Shown here: piece by piece, positions 44,901-56,880 of the stretch
How positions within the stretch are numbered: position 1 is the stretch's first letter
Layout: each line of letters begins with the position of its first letter
NCBI GenBank assembly: GCA_004352715.1
Contig: SCFE01000004.1
Location: 3,527,018-3,591,017 of the forward strand
Direction of reading: 5' to 3'
Length of the DNA stretch: 64,000 bases
Source: Hofstenia miamia
Taxonomy: Eukaryota > Xenacoelomorpha > Acoela
Position numbers and translations under genes: made by a program
The notes under the pieces: model-generated
The model's input: the letters and a program-made list of their open reading frames with translations, nothing else
The model's database searches: none
Told to the model about the DNA's origin: nothing

Positions 44901-46021
44901 TACATTGTTTCTGTGAATTTTAATCACATCAAGCCCCTTTACCATATCTGTCAATCTCAATTACATTACTTGATTTTTATTTGCATAATTTGTGTAATTG
45001 CAGACTCGTCTAACTGGACCGATTGATTTACCAGTGACATCGTTTGCATTTCCCGAGATGCAGCCAAGGTTGGCATGTTTTAAACAGGATCTGTTTAAAA
45101 CAACTGTTTTTTGCGGTGTTTTTTAAATGCTTTTTTCAAATTTCTGTAGAAAGTGGCGAGAATAATTTTTTGGTTTCGTCCATTCGTACTTTTATAACCG
45201 ATTTTCTACCTAAAAATAGCAAAACTTGCGTTTTGTTTACGTGAATGAAACGAAAAATGAATGTTTACAATTATATGTGTTAGTAAAATTTTCTTGCCTT
45301 GAGCTGGGTCTGTTTAAAAGCAAAAAACATTGTTTCAAACGTTTAAAATGTTTTTTTGTAAGATACACTTTTTTGTCAACCCTGGATGCATCATCTGTGT
45401 GTATTGGGTTTTTTCGTTTTTCATTATCTAACACACTGCTGCCCATTCATTCCTATTTCCACTTTCTTCTTCCAGATTTTTATGTGATTCCTGCCAATAG
45501 TTCATGTATCAGGAGGCACTATACTAGCTTAACAGATAACTCTATTGTAATTTCTTCTTCTGTTTGTTGTTGAAGGTTCAAGAACTCTGTAGTCACACTC
45601 GCTATGCAGAATCGAGATGTGTCTCAGAACCTCAAAGTAATTCCCTGAATCTATCCCTATTAAATTAAGGCTGTATCAGAAAGAAGAATTAAATTATAAT
45701 TTCAGCAACATATTCCCTAATAGTTATTTGAAGAACATTAAGTAACTCATTTCTGCTATATGTTATATATTATTTCGGTGATATATTTCTGTCTGAATTA
45801 AAGATATTTTCTGTTCTGTTAAACATGTTAAACACTGCGTGCAACAAATGATTGAGAAGCTTGGAGCTGTGTGTTTATAAATTATTTTGTTATAGAAGTG
45901 ACTGTATATCACTTTTACTATTTAAGCATGGGCATTGTTCAAATAGCCATCGTATACATAACAACAAGTGACATAAAACGGTGCTATTTTCTTTTAAATT
46001 ATAGTGTGATTCTTGTTTTAG
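41948..46021. other. 4.1 kb without a recognised gene, upstream of DCPS
   Basis: Only short ORFs. A 58-codon Glu/Lys-rich minus-strand ORF (44885-44709) and low-information Phe/Ser-rich plus-strand ORFs at 44566-45573 are present without motifs. The DCPS promoter and a non-coding first exon probably lie in the right part of this stretch, since the coding start follows a splice acceptor. I could not place the promoter. Confidence 0.4.
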
Positions 46022-49000
46022 TATGAGTGAGCAAGTTGATGCTAAGAAACCCCGATTATCTGCATCATTACAAACTCTACGCGATTTCCAATTAAAAGAA
46101 GTATTGGATGATCGTCCTTTTGTTAAGTCAATATTTATACATGCGGAAGTAGAGTATGTATATTACTTTTTATAATATATATTGATTGTAGCTGTGCTAA
46201 TATCATTTCAGGGCATATTTTACTAATAGTTATAATCTCTAATATAATTACTTTTCTATCATCAAAATAATATTCGTAGGGAACTTTAGTAGGCTAAAAG
46301 ATGTATATTTGTTAATCAAAATATACGGGAAATTTTCTGATTTTTCGATGCGGTTTAAAATTTCGGGTTTTGGTTCGGTTCGGTTTGAAGTGTGCATTCA
46401 AAATTATTCAATTTGAAGCAGCGTGTAATTTAGCTACCTTTTTAAAAGCAACCAAAAATTCATTTTTTATTACTTATCAATTGCATATTATAAATACACT
46501 TTATTAATTTTTTTTGTTTAACACAAGGTAGGGATTTTTAACAAAAATTTGCAAAATGTTCGGTTTTTCGATTCCATTCGATTGTAAATACTATTAGGGT
46601 TCTAATATCAATTTGTTTTCTAATACCGAAAAGTCCTTGTGAAAGAAATTTCTACTGCATTAAGTTCATTCAAAAAGTGTATTGCAGGCTTCTAATGGAA
46701 ATAACTGATTTTTTTCGACAAAGTCCACATAGTTTGTTTAAAAAATATTATTGTTGAAACAATACTTTAACAAATCTATGAATTTATGCATGCATTTATG
46801 TATCATTGGCTCATGTACTAAACTTTTTTCAGTCTTATTTGAAAATGAATAGCTGCAATCTCGAAAACTTTCGTTGTGCTGTTCTCTAACAATTTTGGGA
46901 TAAATGTTGATCTGGTGAAGAATTTATCAAAATATAAATAACGTTTTTTTAAAGTCATAATCCAATTGAGACAGTATACATATAAATATCCTGATTGGTT
47001 CTCAGTGATGTCCCTATTATTGCCAATTATAGAATTTCAATATAGAATATTCTGTAATCATCTCATTATAGTATTCTATTATAGAAAAAAAACACGGCAA
47101 AAAATTAATTTTGACTGGATGATAACATTAATCTAGTTTTCAAATTTTCAGGCAAAATTTTATTCCTTCTGTCCAGCGACAAATATCCTGCACGTGAAAA
47201 TGTTATTTCAGAAACGGCAGGTGACGGCAACACTCCCAGAATAGTGCGAGCAATTTTCTTTAAGAAGGGATAGTGATTTTCGTTAGAACGAAAATATTCA
47301 TATGCCCAACGTTTTCGTCTACAGTATTTGTAAATGTAGTAGCTTCTGTTTCAAATGCTTGCAATGTTAGATGTTTAGAATTGAGTGGAATATGGTCAAA
47401 GGTGGTATCTAAAATGGAATGCATTTTCGAATATAAAATATAAAAATTTTTACGTGACAATTTTGAAAAAGCGTAACGTAAAATGTTTACCTAGAGCGCT
47501 TGCGATTGGCGGATCATCTGTAGAAATGACCTGTAGCTTCTCTGCCAGGCATCGGAAATATCCATTTGAAAATTCTTTAACCGACAGTTTGGCCCTGGAA
47601 ATTCTGGACGGGTTAAAAATTGTTTGTGTAAATTACATCAGCAAATTCTCTAAAGCGGTTATTTTGATCCATATAGGTAAGTACAACTACACAAAAGTTT
47701 CTAGCTGTCTGGTGAACAGAGTCAAGTTTGGAAACTCTATCTAAAGCTTTTTCGAGTTTGCGAACAGCAGGGAGTACTTGATCCACTTGTTGCAGAGAAC
47801 TTTCTAAAAATTTACCCAATACAGTCAGCTTCAAGAGAGCATCATACATGTGTATCTGCTGAAAAAATTTGAACTATCTTAAGGATTCTAATATAACAAG
47901 ATTTAATAGATGATCGCCGCATCTGACAAAATTTATGCATTGCAAGGTAACTTCCTGAGCTAAAGGAGGCTCACCGTCAATTAAAAAGTAGTCTCTCTCT
48001 CTTCGTCTACTTCGGCGGGGGGGGGGGGGGGGGNNNNNNNNNNNNNNNNNNNNNNNNNNNNNNNNNNNNNNNNNNNNNNNNNNNNNNNNNNNNNNNNNNN
48101 NNNNNNNNNNNNNNNNNNNNNNNNNNNNNNNNNNNNNNNNNNNNNNNNNNNNNNNNNNNNNNNNNNNNNNNNATTTGCGAAATGTTCTACAGGCAGCCAG
48201 CATTGCAATTGCAGGACTGAAAAGCCAGACATATCTGTGGATTTAATTAATTTTCGTTTAGTTTTTTTTCAAATTCTGTTGAGGTAACAACTGCCCACTC
48301 AACTTTTTTAAAATCGACAACTTGTGAAAACGCTTCAAAATTTTCAGCCAAAAATGAGACGAGAATAACTAAAATTGTATTACCTTTTGAATCTTTCCAA
48401 TGGTCTGATTGAATGCTAAAATGATATGCTTTCTGAAGATTTTGTAAAGTGCTTCTTTCCAGTGGTCATGTCGCTTTAAACTGTTTTAAAATCCGAGACA
48501 GCATAAAGTTTTTGAATAGAAGATAAAAATTGTTTATTTGCTTTAGAGCGAAATATATTGATAGGTAATATATTAATAGAAAAGTTTTAACCATGTCTAA
48601 TCTAGATGCAATTATCGAATTTTCGATTATCCCTGTTGTTGAAATTTTAACTGTTTTGATTGTTTTAAGATATCAGGTTTGCATCTAGCTAGATGTCTTT
48701 CTGCGCAAGTTATAAAATTTTCTTTTTTTATTCCTTCCATTTCTTTCATGCAATGCTTGCATTTGTAAATTTTTCTTATAGTCAAATGATTTATTTAATT
48801 TCATTCTTTTGGCTGACTTAAGGTGCGTTCAGACGAGAACCTTTGGATGCGCATCTTTTGAGGAAAGTGCGTTTAGATGAGCATCTTTTTGATGTATGCT
48901 TTTTTGATGCATTAGTAAAATTTGGGTGCGTTCAGACGAGCGTCTTTTTGATGTACATCAATTTGATGAAATTGCTTGCTGAAGGATTGTTCCACATCAC

Positions 49001-52000
49001 CACTTTTGATGGCTGGCACCTTCTAAGTAGTTGATAATCTGCAAGGGAAAGGTTGCCATCTCTTAGCTTGCGACTACAATGTAATGAAAGAATAATGAAT
49101 TAATGAGATATTGTGGTTTGCCATACCACTTACTGATTTAATTCATGCTATATCCAGCTTCACCTGTGAATTTTGACAAAATATGACATATAGAACGAAT
49201 TTCTACGAAATATGACCTATAAGACTTTATAGACTTTATGGTTGCCCTACTCATCGTATTTCGCCGCTCATTCATAATCGAAATGCTTGGCGGTAATAAT
49301 TGTTTGCATGCGACTATTAAGTTTTCTATTATTTGATTATAGCGTTCTATTATAGTAATACTATTCAGGGGCGTACCCAGGATTTTCTGACGGGGGACAT
49401 CATTGTTATTCGTTAAAATTTTTGAAAATATTGAGAAAATAGACCCTAAAAATTGCATTTCAAAATCCCAGATTTTAAATTTTTTAATTACGAAACATTT
49501 TTTGATTTATCCAATCAAAATTAAATTTGGAAACCTGACGGGGGACATTCCACCTTGCCCCTCCCCTCCCTGGGTACGCCACTGATACTATTAATAAAAT
49601 AAAATAAATTCATTAATATAGAATTCTATAATAGAATTTCTATAATAGTCTATAACAGAATTCTATAATTTGGACATCACTTGGTCCACGATAAAACCAG
49701 AATATAAATCCGTGCGTGATCATTATGTATGTATGCTATCTCTTAGAGGAAAGGTTTTGGAGGTTAGAGTAAAATAGTGTTTTGCAGTGTCTCAAAAAAT
49801 CGTGACTTTCTCATTGCCCAGAAAGGCTGCTAATTCATAAACTGTTGTTTGATACAGTCTTCTTTTCTGTTTGTTTCAGTAGAAATTTAGGGATGGATGT
49901 ACAGTAGCTAGCAAAAGTCTTAGACCACCGTGCGTAAAATTGTGTCACTCTGGTTTATGGTGAAACAAACGAGATTAACGTTGGAATTTTACTGCCAAAA
50001 TATAAAAGGTTTTTAAGCTATAAAATATAAAAAATAGTAAGTGACATGAATTGGAATAAAAAGCGAACAAAACGGAATTTACCAAAAACTAGTACACACA
50101 AAAGTCTTAGACCGCTTTATTTAGGCGCCAAAAAGTACAAGCAACACCCGTAAAATCATAAACAAAACAATAAAAGGTATTATGACGGTTACAAATAGGA
50201 TGTTGCGTAACAATAAACAAGCCTAATATTTCGTGTGCCCTCCTTTCGCTTTGATAACTGCCTGCATCCTCCTGGGCATAGTTGCGTCAGCTTTTTTAAT
50301 TTCACCAGCTGAGATAGCGTAAAATTCGGTCTCTATTGCCTCCCACAATTCTTGTTGGTTTTTAGGTTTAGGAAATTTGGCTCGTAATTGCCTTTTCAAG
50401 ATTCCCCACCATCCTTCGATCAAATTTAGATCTGGCCTCTGACTTGGCCAATCATCTACGAGGTTGAACCCTCTAGCTGTTGATGCTCTTTCCAAGAATA
50501 TCTTGGTTGCTCGAAAAGAATAACAAGGCTCGTTGTCTTTTTGAAAAAAAATCAGCAATACTAACTACTGGTATCAATACGGTTTTTAGTACATTGATAT
50601 ATTGATTGGAATCACACTTTACAAGTTTGCGATCCCCATTGTACGTAACACATTCCCAAACCATTAGACTGACACCGCCATGTTTCACTGTCTTGCAAGT
50701 ATAAGGAGGCTTAAGTGCGGTTCCTGGAGGCCTTCTGCATAACTGGCGACCATGATCAAACAGCTTAAATGTCGACTCATCCGAAAAGATCCAACTTTTC
50801 CATTCATCCAACGACCAATGAGCTCTTCTTTTTGCAAAGGAAAGTCTTGCACGAATTTGTTTTGTACGTAGAGTGGGCTTTTGTCGACAAGCTCAACCGC
50901 TGTAAGTTTTGGCTTCTGTTTGCAACCAATCACAAGCCTCGAACGAAATCTTTTTGTTGTTTTTCGTGGTCTGCCACTTCTTGGACTGTCATTCACATTC
51001 GCGTGCTTCTCAAATTTCTTGATATCAGCTTGTATGCCTGTTTGGAAATCATTAACTGCTTAGAGATCGCACGTTGCCAGCAATTTTGACTATGTAGAAG
51101 AATAGCTCTTTTACACAAATTTGCATCTATTCGAGGCATGATTAATGCATTAAAATGAAATTTGCACGCATCAAAACAGTGAGAAGTAATACATCAAATG
51201 CTATTGGTTTATGATTAGTATTAGATGGCGCTACGCATAAATACAGTTGGGTGTTCTAAGACTTTTGTGTGTACTAGTTTTTGGTAAATTCCGTTTTGTT
51301 TGCTTTTTATTCCAATTCATATCACTTACTATTTTTTATATTTTATAGCTTAAAAGCCTTTTATACAATGCTTACTTATGGCAGTAAAATGCCAACGTTA
51401 ATCTCGTTTGTTTGTTGAGGAATAAGATTAATGTTAACGTCATCTTTTTTTATATCACGACTTCTAAATAATCTGTCCACAGGTTCTGTTAAAATCACTC
51501 ATTAAATTATCAAATCTGTCTTCATTTTCACTATCTATACTGTATAACTAATTTGAAATAGGATTATCTCAAAAACTGTCCGGGCCAATCCATTCGGAAT
51601 GGACTGTTATTTATCAGGAAAATACTTTAGAGCGGCATATCACAAATAAATAACTTTTGGGACACTAGGAATTTAAATATTACTCAAGTAATAGAATGCA
51701 TCCCGTGGGAAGACTATACATTTGTTAGCGATTGACTGTATTATTTGGTGTTTCAAAATATTTGGTTCAGAGTTGTTTAGAGAAATTTATATTTTAGTGT
51801 ATATATATTTATTATCTTAAATGTTTAGAAATCCAGCGGACTATGAGAAATCTGAAACTGCAATTGTTATTTTGGAGAAGCAACCATTTAGCCGTGATTC
51901 CGTCGGGGAAATTTTATCAAATACTACGAAACTATCACATTCGTTCACTAATGATATTTATTCTTCATACGATGCTGTTGTTGATATTCCAGAACGTCTT

Positions 52001-53629
52001 CGAGCCACTCTTATCTATCCTGCTACAGATCGACATATTCAAAAATTTCAAAAACAAGAAACAAGGCTGATACCTGAAACTGCAGAAATGTACCAAACAA
52101 TTACAAAGTTTGTCTTATTTTGTTTATTGAAGTTTAGGTGTTCGAAAGACATAAATTCAATTGTCATTATTTGTAATTTCAAGTGATATTTTGAAACTAC
52201 ATGTAACTAGTAATAAAAAGATTTTCATGTTAACTTATGGTCACAGCCAAGTAATCATATCATATTTCTATATTTCGGCTTCATTTTTGCATAGTTTTAC
52301 ATCTCATATTGCACACTCTCTATGAATTTAGTAATTTGTGATATCCTTTATCTCAACTTTTTTAATCTTGGTAGTAGTTATAGTCATTATTTAACTAAAT
52401 TATATGTCTAAATGCCCATTGTCTTCTGAAGTACTAAACACGTTTTGAAAGTTTCGTAAAATTTGTAAAATTTCTAAAAAATCAATTGGATGTTTGCCGG
52501 TATTTTTTTGGGATGTCATATGATTCAAAAATAGTAATGAGCACATTTTTAGCTACAAATGTGTTCATGGTTTTAGAAAAACAGTGGTATACTGCAATGG
52601 AATCTATATTATGAACCGTTTCAGTGTGATAAATCAATATTTGTAAAAACTCACGATCACAACAATAAATCTCAAATATACGCAATATAACTAGAAATTA
52701 TTTTTGTCAACTGCGTTAATTAATTAGTTGGTAAATAAGTGTGACGTAATGGTCAGTGACATTCTTTTGCAAGTGAACATCACTCGAAACTCTATAATTA
52801 AGTGCATGTAAAATGTTTTGTTTAGGCCTCATATTGATTCCAGTGCCTTAAGTAGTCAGTGGGTGAAGAACATCCTTGACGGTAACGCTGAACAGGATCG
52901 TGTTTTGCATCGTCATGTTCCAGAGGTCTCAAATAACGGTAGGCATTACTTGGTATACATTTTTATAATTTCTTAATAATAGCAAAAGACAAATGTCATT
53001 TTAGTTTAGGTTTCATCTTGATACCAGATATTCGCTGGGATATGAATGATGGTTCCAAAGAGGGTCTTCATTGCTTAGCTCTTGTCACTAGGCATGATTT
53101 GCGATCAATTCGTGACTTAACTGAGGAGCATCTTCCATTACTCACCGAAATACGAAATATAGGCTCCAAAGTTATTGAGGTATTTTTTAATTGAAAAGTA
53201 TAGGCTAATATTTTCATATCAATTACATTGAAAAGAAGCAAGTCAATTGTTTATAAAAGGAATAAATTTTGCCTTTTAATAAAATACTGAAATCATATAA
53301 TTTCATTTCATATTTGTTTCAATATTTTTATTACATTGATTTTTATCATTATTTACTTTGAAACTGTTCAAGCAGTTTGTTTTTAGGAAAAGTTTGGTGT
53401 GGGAATAAATCAAATGCGAATATTTCTACATTATCATCCTACTTTCTATCACCTCCACATTCATTTCGTCCACTTTTCAGTAATTACAGCGGCTTGTCTC
53501 ACTGAGCGAGCGCATCTTATTGATGATATAATTGAAAACATCAAACTGATGCCCAACTATTATCAAAAAAGGACATTTATTGTTTCTGTTAAGGAGTGTG
53601 ATCCACTTTTTGAATTATTAAACAAATGA
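46022..53629 (+). CDS. DCPS: Scavenger mRNA-decapping enzyme DcpS, five coding exons
   Basis: DcpS hydrolyses the residual m7GpppN cap after 3'-5' mRNA decay. Coding exons: 46023-46153, 51829-52107, 52826-52938, 53010-53179 and 53387-53629. All have GT donors and TTTAG acceptors and join in frame to 311 codons, close to the family length (about 330). The N-terminal domain has AIVILEKQPF and FTNDIYSSYDAVV, followed by LIYPATDRHIQKF. The C-terminal HIT domain has FILIPDIRW, DLRSIRDLTEEHLPLL and then YHLHIHF, the histidine triad (His253, 255, 257; His255 would be the nucleophile). ATG 46023 follows an acceptor (TTGTTTTAG) by one base, so an untranslated exon or a trans-spliced leader precedes it. 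Intron 1 (5.7 kb) carries three transposons. AATAAA near 54298 is a candidate poly(A) signal. Confidence 0.93.
46154..47003. other. Unique part of DCPS intron 1
   Basis: AT-rich intron sequence. A TTCGGTTCGG-type low-complexity patch lies near 46365-46385, with a similar one near 46560, possibly an old MITE. Nothing coding. Confidence 0.5.
47260..48790 (-). pseudogene. hAT transposase with BED finger, broken
   Basis: From 48790 downward: a BED-type finger (CKHC, then H-L-A-R-C spacing), a DDE-start-like IQSDHWKDSKGNTI stretch near 48400, then after the gap CGDHLLNLVILESL near 47900, matching the C-x2-H-x-L-N-L block of hAT enzymes. A helical region follows near 47840-47620 with LPAVRKLEKALD. 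Frames change several times and stops are frequent. The 139-N gap hides a central part. Confidence 0.65.
48034..48172. other. Assembly gap, 139 N, after a G homopolymer
   Basis: The gap follows a run of 17 G at 48017-48033, a likely sequencing or assembly stop. Confidence 1.
48822..48985. repeat. Three diverged repeats near the hAT finger
   Basis: GGTGCGTTCAGACGAG and variants recur at about 48822, 48870 and 48927 with following CATCTTTTTGATG. They lie just upstream of the hAT finger on the minus strand and could be its 5' regulatory repeats. Confidence 0.55.
49366..49584. mobile_element. hAT MITE with 8-bp target duplication
   Basis: Inverted ends CAGGGGCGTACCCAGG and, on the other strand, CAGTGGCGTACCCAGG. 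The target duplication ATACTATT is exact at 49358-49365 and 49585-49592. It is 219 bp and non-coding, and inserted in the subterminal repeats of the larger hAT element. GACGGGGGACAT occurs twice inside. Confidence 0.9.
49902..51418 (-). mobile_element. Tc1-type element with IR/DR ends, right tip lost
   Basis: It starts with CAGTAGC next to TA (49900-49901). Long inverted repeats (about 49966-50115 versus 51245-51415) match well. Within the left end CAAAAGTCTTAGACC occurs twice, at 49912 and 50100, an IR/DR arrangement like that of transposase-binding sites in other Tc1 elements. The right end has only the inner copy (51255-51275); the outer about 60 bases are missing. Confidence 0.85.
50223..51139 (-). 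pseudogene. Tc1-type transposase, frameshifted
   Basis: Starts MPRIDANLCKRAI at 51139 with a helix-turn-helix region, then SPRSGRPRKTT (the GRPR-type hook) in another frame. The catalytic domain begins WIFSDESTF (first Asp), then QKDNEPC (second Asp) and DLNLIEGWW (Glu), ending at TAA 50223. Between the last two acidic residues I count 39 residues rather than the usual 34. At least two frame changes (near 51030 and 50560). Non-functional as read. Confidence 0.88.
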
Positions 53630-53872
53630 ATTTATTCAGATTGCTCTGAAAATATTTCTGCACTTTAAACTATATTATTTATATGAATAATTGAGGTTTA
53701 AACTTCAATGCCTATTTTTCAGTGCAATGCTCATATTAATGAGGAAAACGTAGTGTAATATACAAATCCATTTGTGGTTTATTTTACATGTTGCAGTGCA
53801 TTTATCTAAAATTCAAATCATAAAACATATTTTTAAGCTTGAACATGTGTTTCATTCCTATTCATTAAACTA

Positions 53873-54080
53873 AACTCTGTCCCAGTTATAAGTAAACCGG
53901 TTTTTAGGAAAATGAGGTAATATGGTATAAACACGAGTATAATTTCAAGTTTTGATTTTCATTTTTTTTATAATATGCACAAGATCCTAAACTATCTAAT
54001 TCCTGCCAAAACCACGGTATTTACGCTATAATAAACCCAATTATTGATATAAAACTTTACTTATTAACTGGGACAGAGTT
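53873..54080. mobile_element. TA-flanked MITE downstream of DCPS
   Basis: Inverted ends AACTCTGTCCCAGTTATAAG and AACTCTGTCCCAGTTAATAA with TA on both sides (53871-53872 and 54081-54082). It is 208 bp and non-coding. Fits a Tc1/mariner-type MITE and probably lies in the DCPS 3' UTR. Confidence 0.8.
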
Positions 54081-54420
54081 TAATTTGATAAATAGCAACA
54101 TGCAAATTTTTAGCAAATTCATTTGCAAAACAATGTTTATTCAACTGAAATTGTTACTACATCAGTCTTGATATCAATTTAAATTTTAAGCAAAGTACAA
54201 TGTACAAGCGCGATTTTGCAATGTATATTTTTATTTACCTCTGTAAAAGGATTGTAATTACAAATTTTTTATTATTGCATGTTGATATTTTAGAGAAAAT
54301 AAAGTCGAACTGTGTAAACATCCCATTACATTGCTCATTTTGATGTAAATTTCATTTTAACGAATTTTTTTATGTCATAGTTTTTAATGTCGTAAATTTA
54401 ATTTATTAAATATATTTAAC

Positions 54421-54660
54421 TTGGGTTAGGGCTTTAGTCTATAAAATAATACAGAAAAAAGTTTTTGGGTTAGGGTTTAGGTTTAGGAAAATTTATTTGA
54501 GACTTGGGTTTTGGGTTTAGGTTTATAAAATATAAAGAACTAAGTTTTTGGTTTAGGGTGTAGGTCTATGAATGATGAAAAAAAGGGTTTAGGTTTAGGA
54601 AACATCCATTTGAGACATGGGTTTAGAGTTTAGGTTATAAAATGAAGAAATATGGTTTTG
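54421..54660. repeat. Degenerate telomere-like tandem repeats
   Basis: TTGGGTTAGGG, GGGTTTAGGTTTAGG and variants recur about every 40 bases, alternating with AT-rich spacers such as TATAAAATAAT and AACATCCATTTGAGAC; the composite unit is about 80 bp. G-rich on the plus strand. Confidence 0.7.
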
Positions 54661-55458
54661 AGTTATGTTTAGGATGAGTCATTTGCAACAATATCAATTA
54701 AAAATGACGTCGTTAAAAACTACGACATTAAAGATCATACCCATTTCATCAATGTTAAGGTATTTTGAAGTTTTGAATTTCATTTTTTCAAGATTTGGCC
54801 TAGTTTTACAAAAATTTGATTACACTACATTTTTTACTCCAAATTCTAATTTCTTGATAAATTTTACATACCTAGTATATTTTTAGATGGTATTCAGGCT
54901 GCCTTTTGCAGAGACATAGGTTGAAAACTATATTTCTGATTAAAAAATAGAAACTATTTGGTCTAGCGAAAAATTCGTTATAACGTTACTAATTGCAAAA
55001 AATATTTTAAGAAAGATGTTTCCCAATTCGTGTAATGAAGTTTGACGAAAAATGCGAGATTTCTTTTTTCAAATTTCAATGGTTTCTTGCATATATGGAA
55101 TTCAATTTCTGCGTGGTAATGTTGACTCCGCTTCCACTGTATTTAACACCACTTGTATTTTAATTAATATATTACTGTGTAATGGCTATTCATCTATTGG
55201 TCATAAATGAATGAAATATTGCATAAATTCACATGGACATATTACATGTGTAAAGTTACTTAATCATCTTTGCTTCTATTTTTTGGTCTTAGTTGAAATC
55301 TCGTTTATATGGAATTGCATATATAGTGAATAGGAAAATGACAATTGTCAATCATATCGTATGATGACGTCTTGACATGAAAAACATTTTCAAAAATTTT
55401 TAAATTTTTTTTGAATAAAAATAATTTATTTTCAATCCTTAAAACCTGATGAGATTTA
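54661..55458. other. No gene recognised
   Basis: AT-rich intergenic sequence. One 73-codon Phe/Leu-rich ORF (54665-54886) starts inside the repeat and has no motif. Confidence 0.5.
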
Positions 55459-55860
55459 ATGAATCGAAAGCGCTCGTATACTTATGAATTCACACAACAG
55501 TGGCAAAAAATCTTTCCAATTTTAAATGAAATTATCAATGGTGTCAACAACGATCTAAAAGAGTCATACTTATTACTGCGAAAATATACATTCAAGTTTT
55601 TTCAAAACACAAATATAGGCAGAATTCCCAAAGAAAAGTTTTCTTAAACAAGGATTCTATATTAAATCAGCTTGAAAATACAATCGTTAAAAATGAGCTA
55701 ATGAAAAAAGTTGAATTTCTTGGTGCCTTTGTGCACTTCACCTTTGAACAAATTAGATCTGAGACCAAATAAGTAAGCAAAACAGAAGCTGATAATTGCA
55801 TTCAAAAGTGCCTTCCGTGAATTATGCGAAAAGATGAAGCTAACCTATACCGATTTCTTA
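55459..55860 (+). pseudogene. Unrecognised basic ORF, frame broken
   Basis: Opens with MNRKRSYTYEFTQQWQKIFP at 55459 and stops at 55645. A one-base shift near 55640 (after AAGTTTTC) would let the frame run on to about 55770, and coding-like text (CIQKCLP, MRKDEANLYRFLKQHI) continues in another frame to about 55860. Rich in Lys, Asn and Phe. No family recognised. Confidence 0.25.
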
Positions 55861-56068
55861 AACAGCATATAACAAGAGAGTTGATTTTAAAAAATTATGT
55901 GGCGCATTCCAAATATATATTATTAGTTATGTCAGTAAATGTTTGTTTCTTGGTTACGTTTGCAAATTACATATAATTTAAAAAATAGTTTTACTTATTG
56001 TTCTTGAGTTGCACATCTTATTCTATAATTATTCAGATAATTGATATTTTGTTGTGTAATCATGTTTT

Positions 56069-56880
56069 TCAACTTCTTAAATATTGTACAATTTTTTCAC
56101 TTCTTGTGCTGTAATCCAGTTTGTTCCATAGTGATATTGAATAATTTAGGAATCCGTTCTTCATTACTTTTCTATTATACTTAGTTTTACCAAATGTAAT
56201 TGTTCTTTGATTTAAATGATTAGAAATGTTCGATTTTCTTTTCCAAAATATCGATAAACATCTAATATTTTGAAGAGCTTCTAATGATCTTAGATGATAT
56301 TTACACATTATTTCTTTTTTATTTTTGTTGCTAATTATGTTTATTCCCCATTTAAATACTTTCTCTAATTTCGATTTTGCCTTTTTATTTAAGTTCGTTA
56401 ATAAACAAGATGAGTACAAGAAATGGGATAAAACAAGTGATCGAAAGAGTATTACCTTCCATTCTATTGGTATAAACTTTCCAATTTTTTGAATTGATCT
56501 TATACCATACGCCATTTTCTTTATGATGTTGTTTGCCTCGTCTTCAAAATTCAATTTATTATCAATTACTCGTGAATGATGTTGTTACATATCTTAATAC
56601 TTTCTAATTTTGATTCATTTCATCTATTCTTAATTACCATAAATATAATTTTTTCAATATTTAGTTTTAACAAATTATTATTAAAGAATGATTGCAATTT
56701 TTCAACATTTTCCTGTAAATTTAAAATATCATTACAATAAATAAGAGTATCATCTGCAAATTGTACATGATTACTATTAATGTGCTGATCCATATCATTT
56801 ACATATAACTTAAATAGTAATGGACCCAGTACTGATCCTTGTGGTACTCCATGGCTTATTTCTAATGAATTTGTTTTATT
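56069..56880 (-). mobile_element. LINE C, 5'-truncated CR1/Jockey-like fragment
   Basis: It begins (minus strand) within the RT at SHGVPQGSVLGPLLFKLY near 56855, then QFADDTLIY near 56765 (a FADD variant of the catalytic motif). The thumb and the C-terminal domain follow at 56554-56069 (HFLYSSCLLTN, ISLWNKLDY). A frame change lies near 56600. It abuts the end of LINE B head to tail. Confidence 0.75.

Larger units (their letters stand above)
47004..49681 (-). mobile_element. hAT-type transposon in DCPS intron 1
   Basis: The ends AGTGATGTCC (47004) and GGACATCACT (49681) are inverted. Both ends carry subterminal repeats of TATAGAATTCTAT type (47030-47090 and 49610-49665). BED finger and hAT transposase pieces lie on the minus strand between. 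Target duplication is not clean. An N gap and a nested MITE interrupt it. Confidence 0.65.

Noticed and set aside
46340-46600. MITE with TTCGGTTCGG-type ends in DCPS intron 1
   Set aside because: I could not find a matching inverted end or target duplication.
47385-47744. 119-codon plus-strand ORF in DCPS intron 1
   Set aside because: Shadow of the antisense hAT transposase region.
50769-51089. 106-codon plus-strand ORF
   Set aside because: Shadow of the Tc1 transposase N-terminal part.
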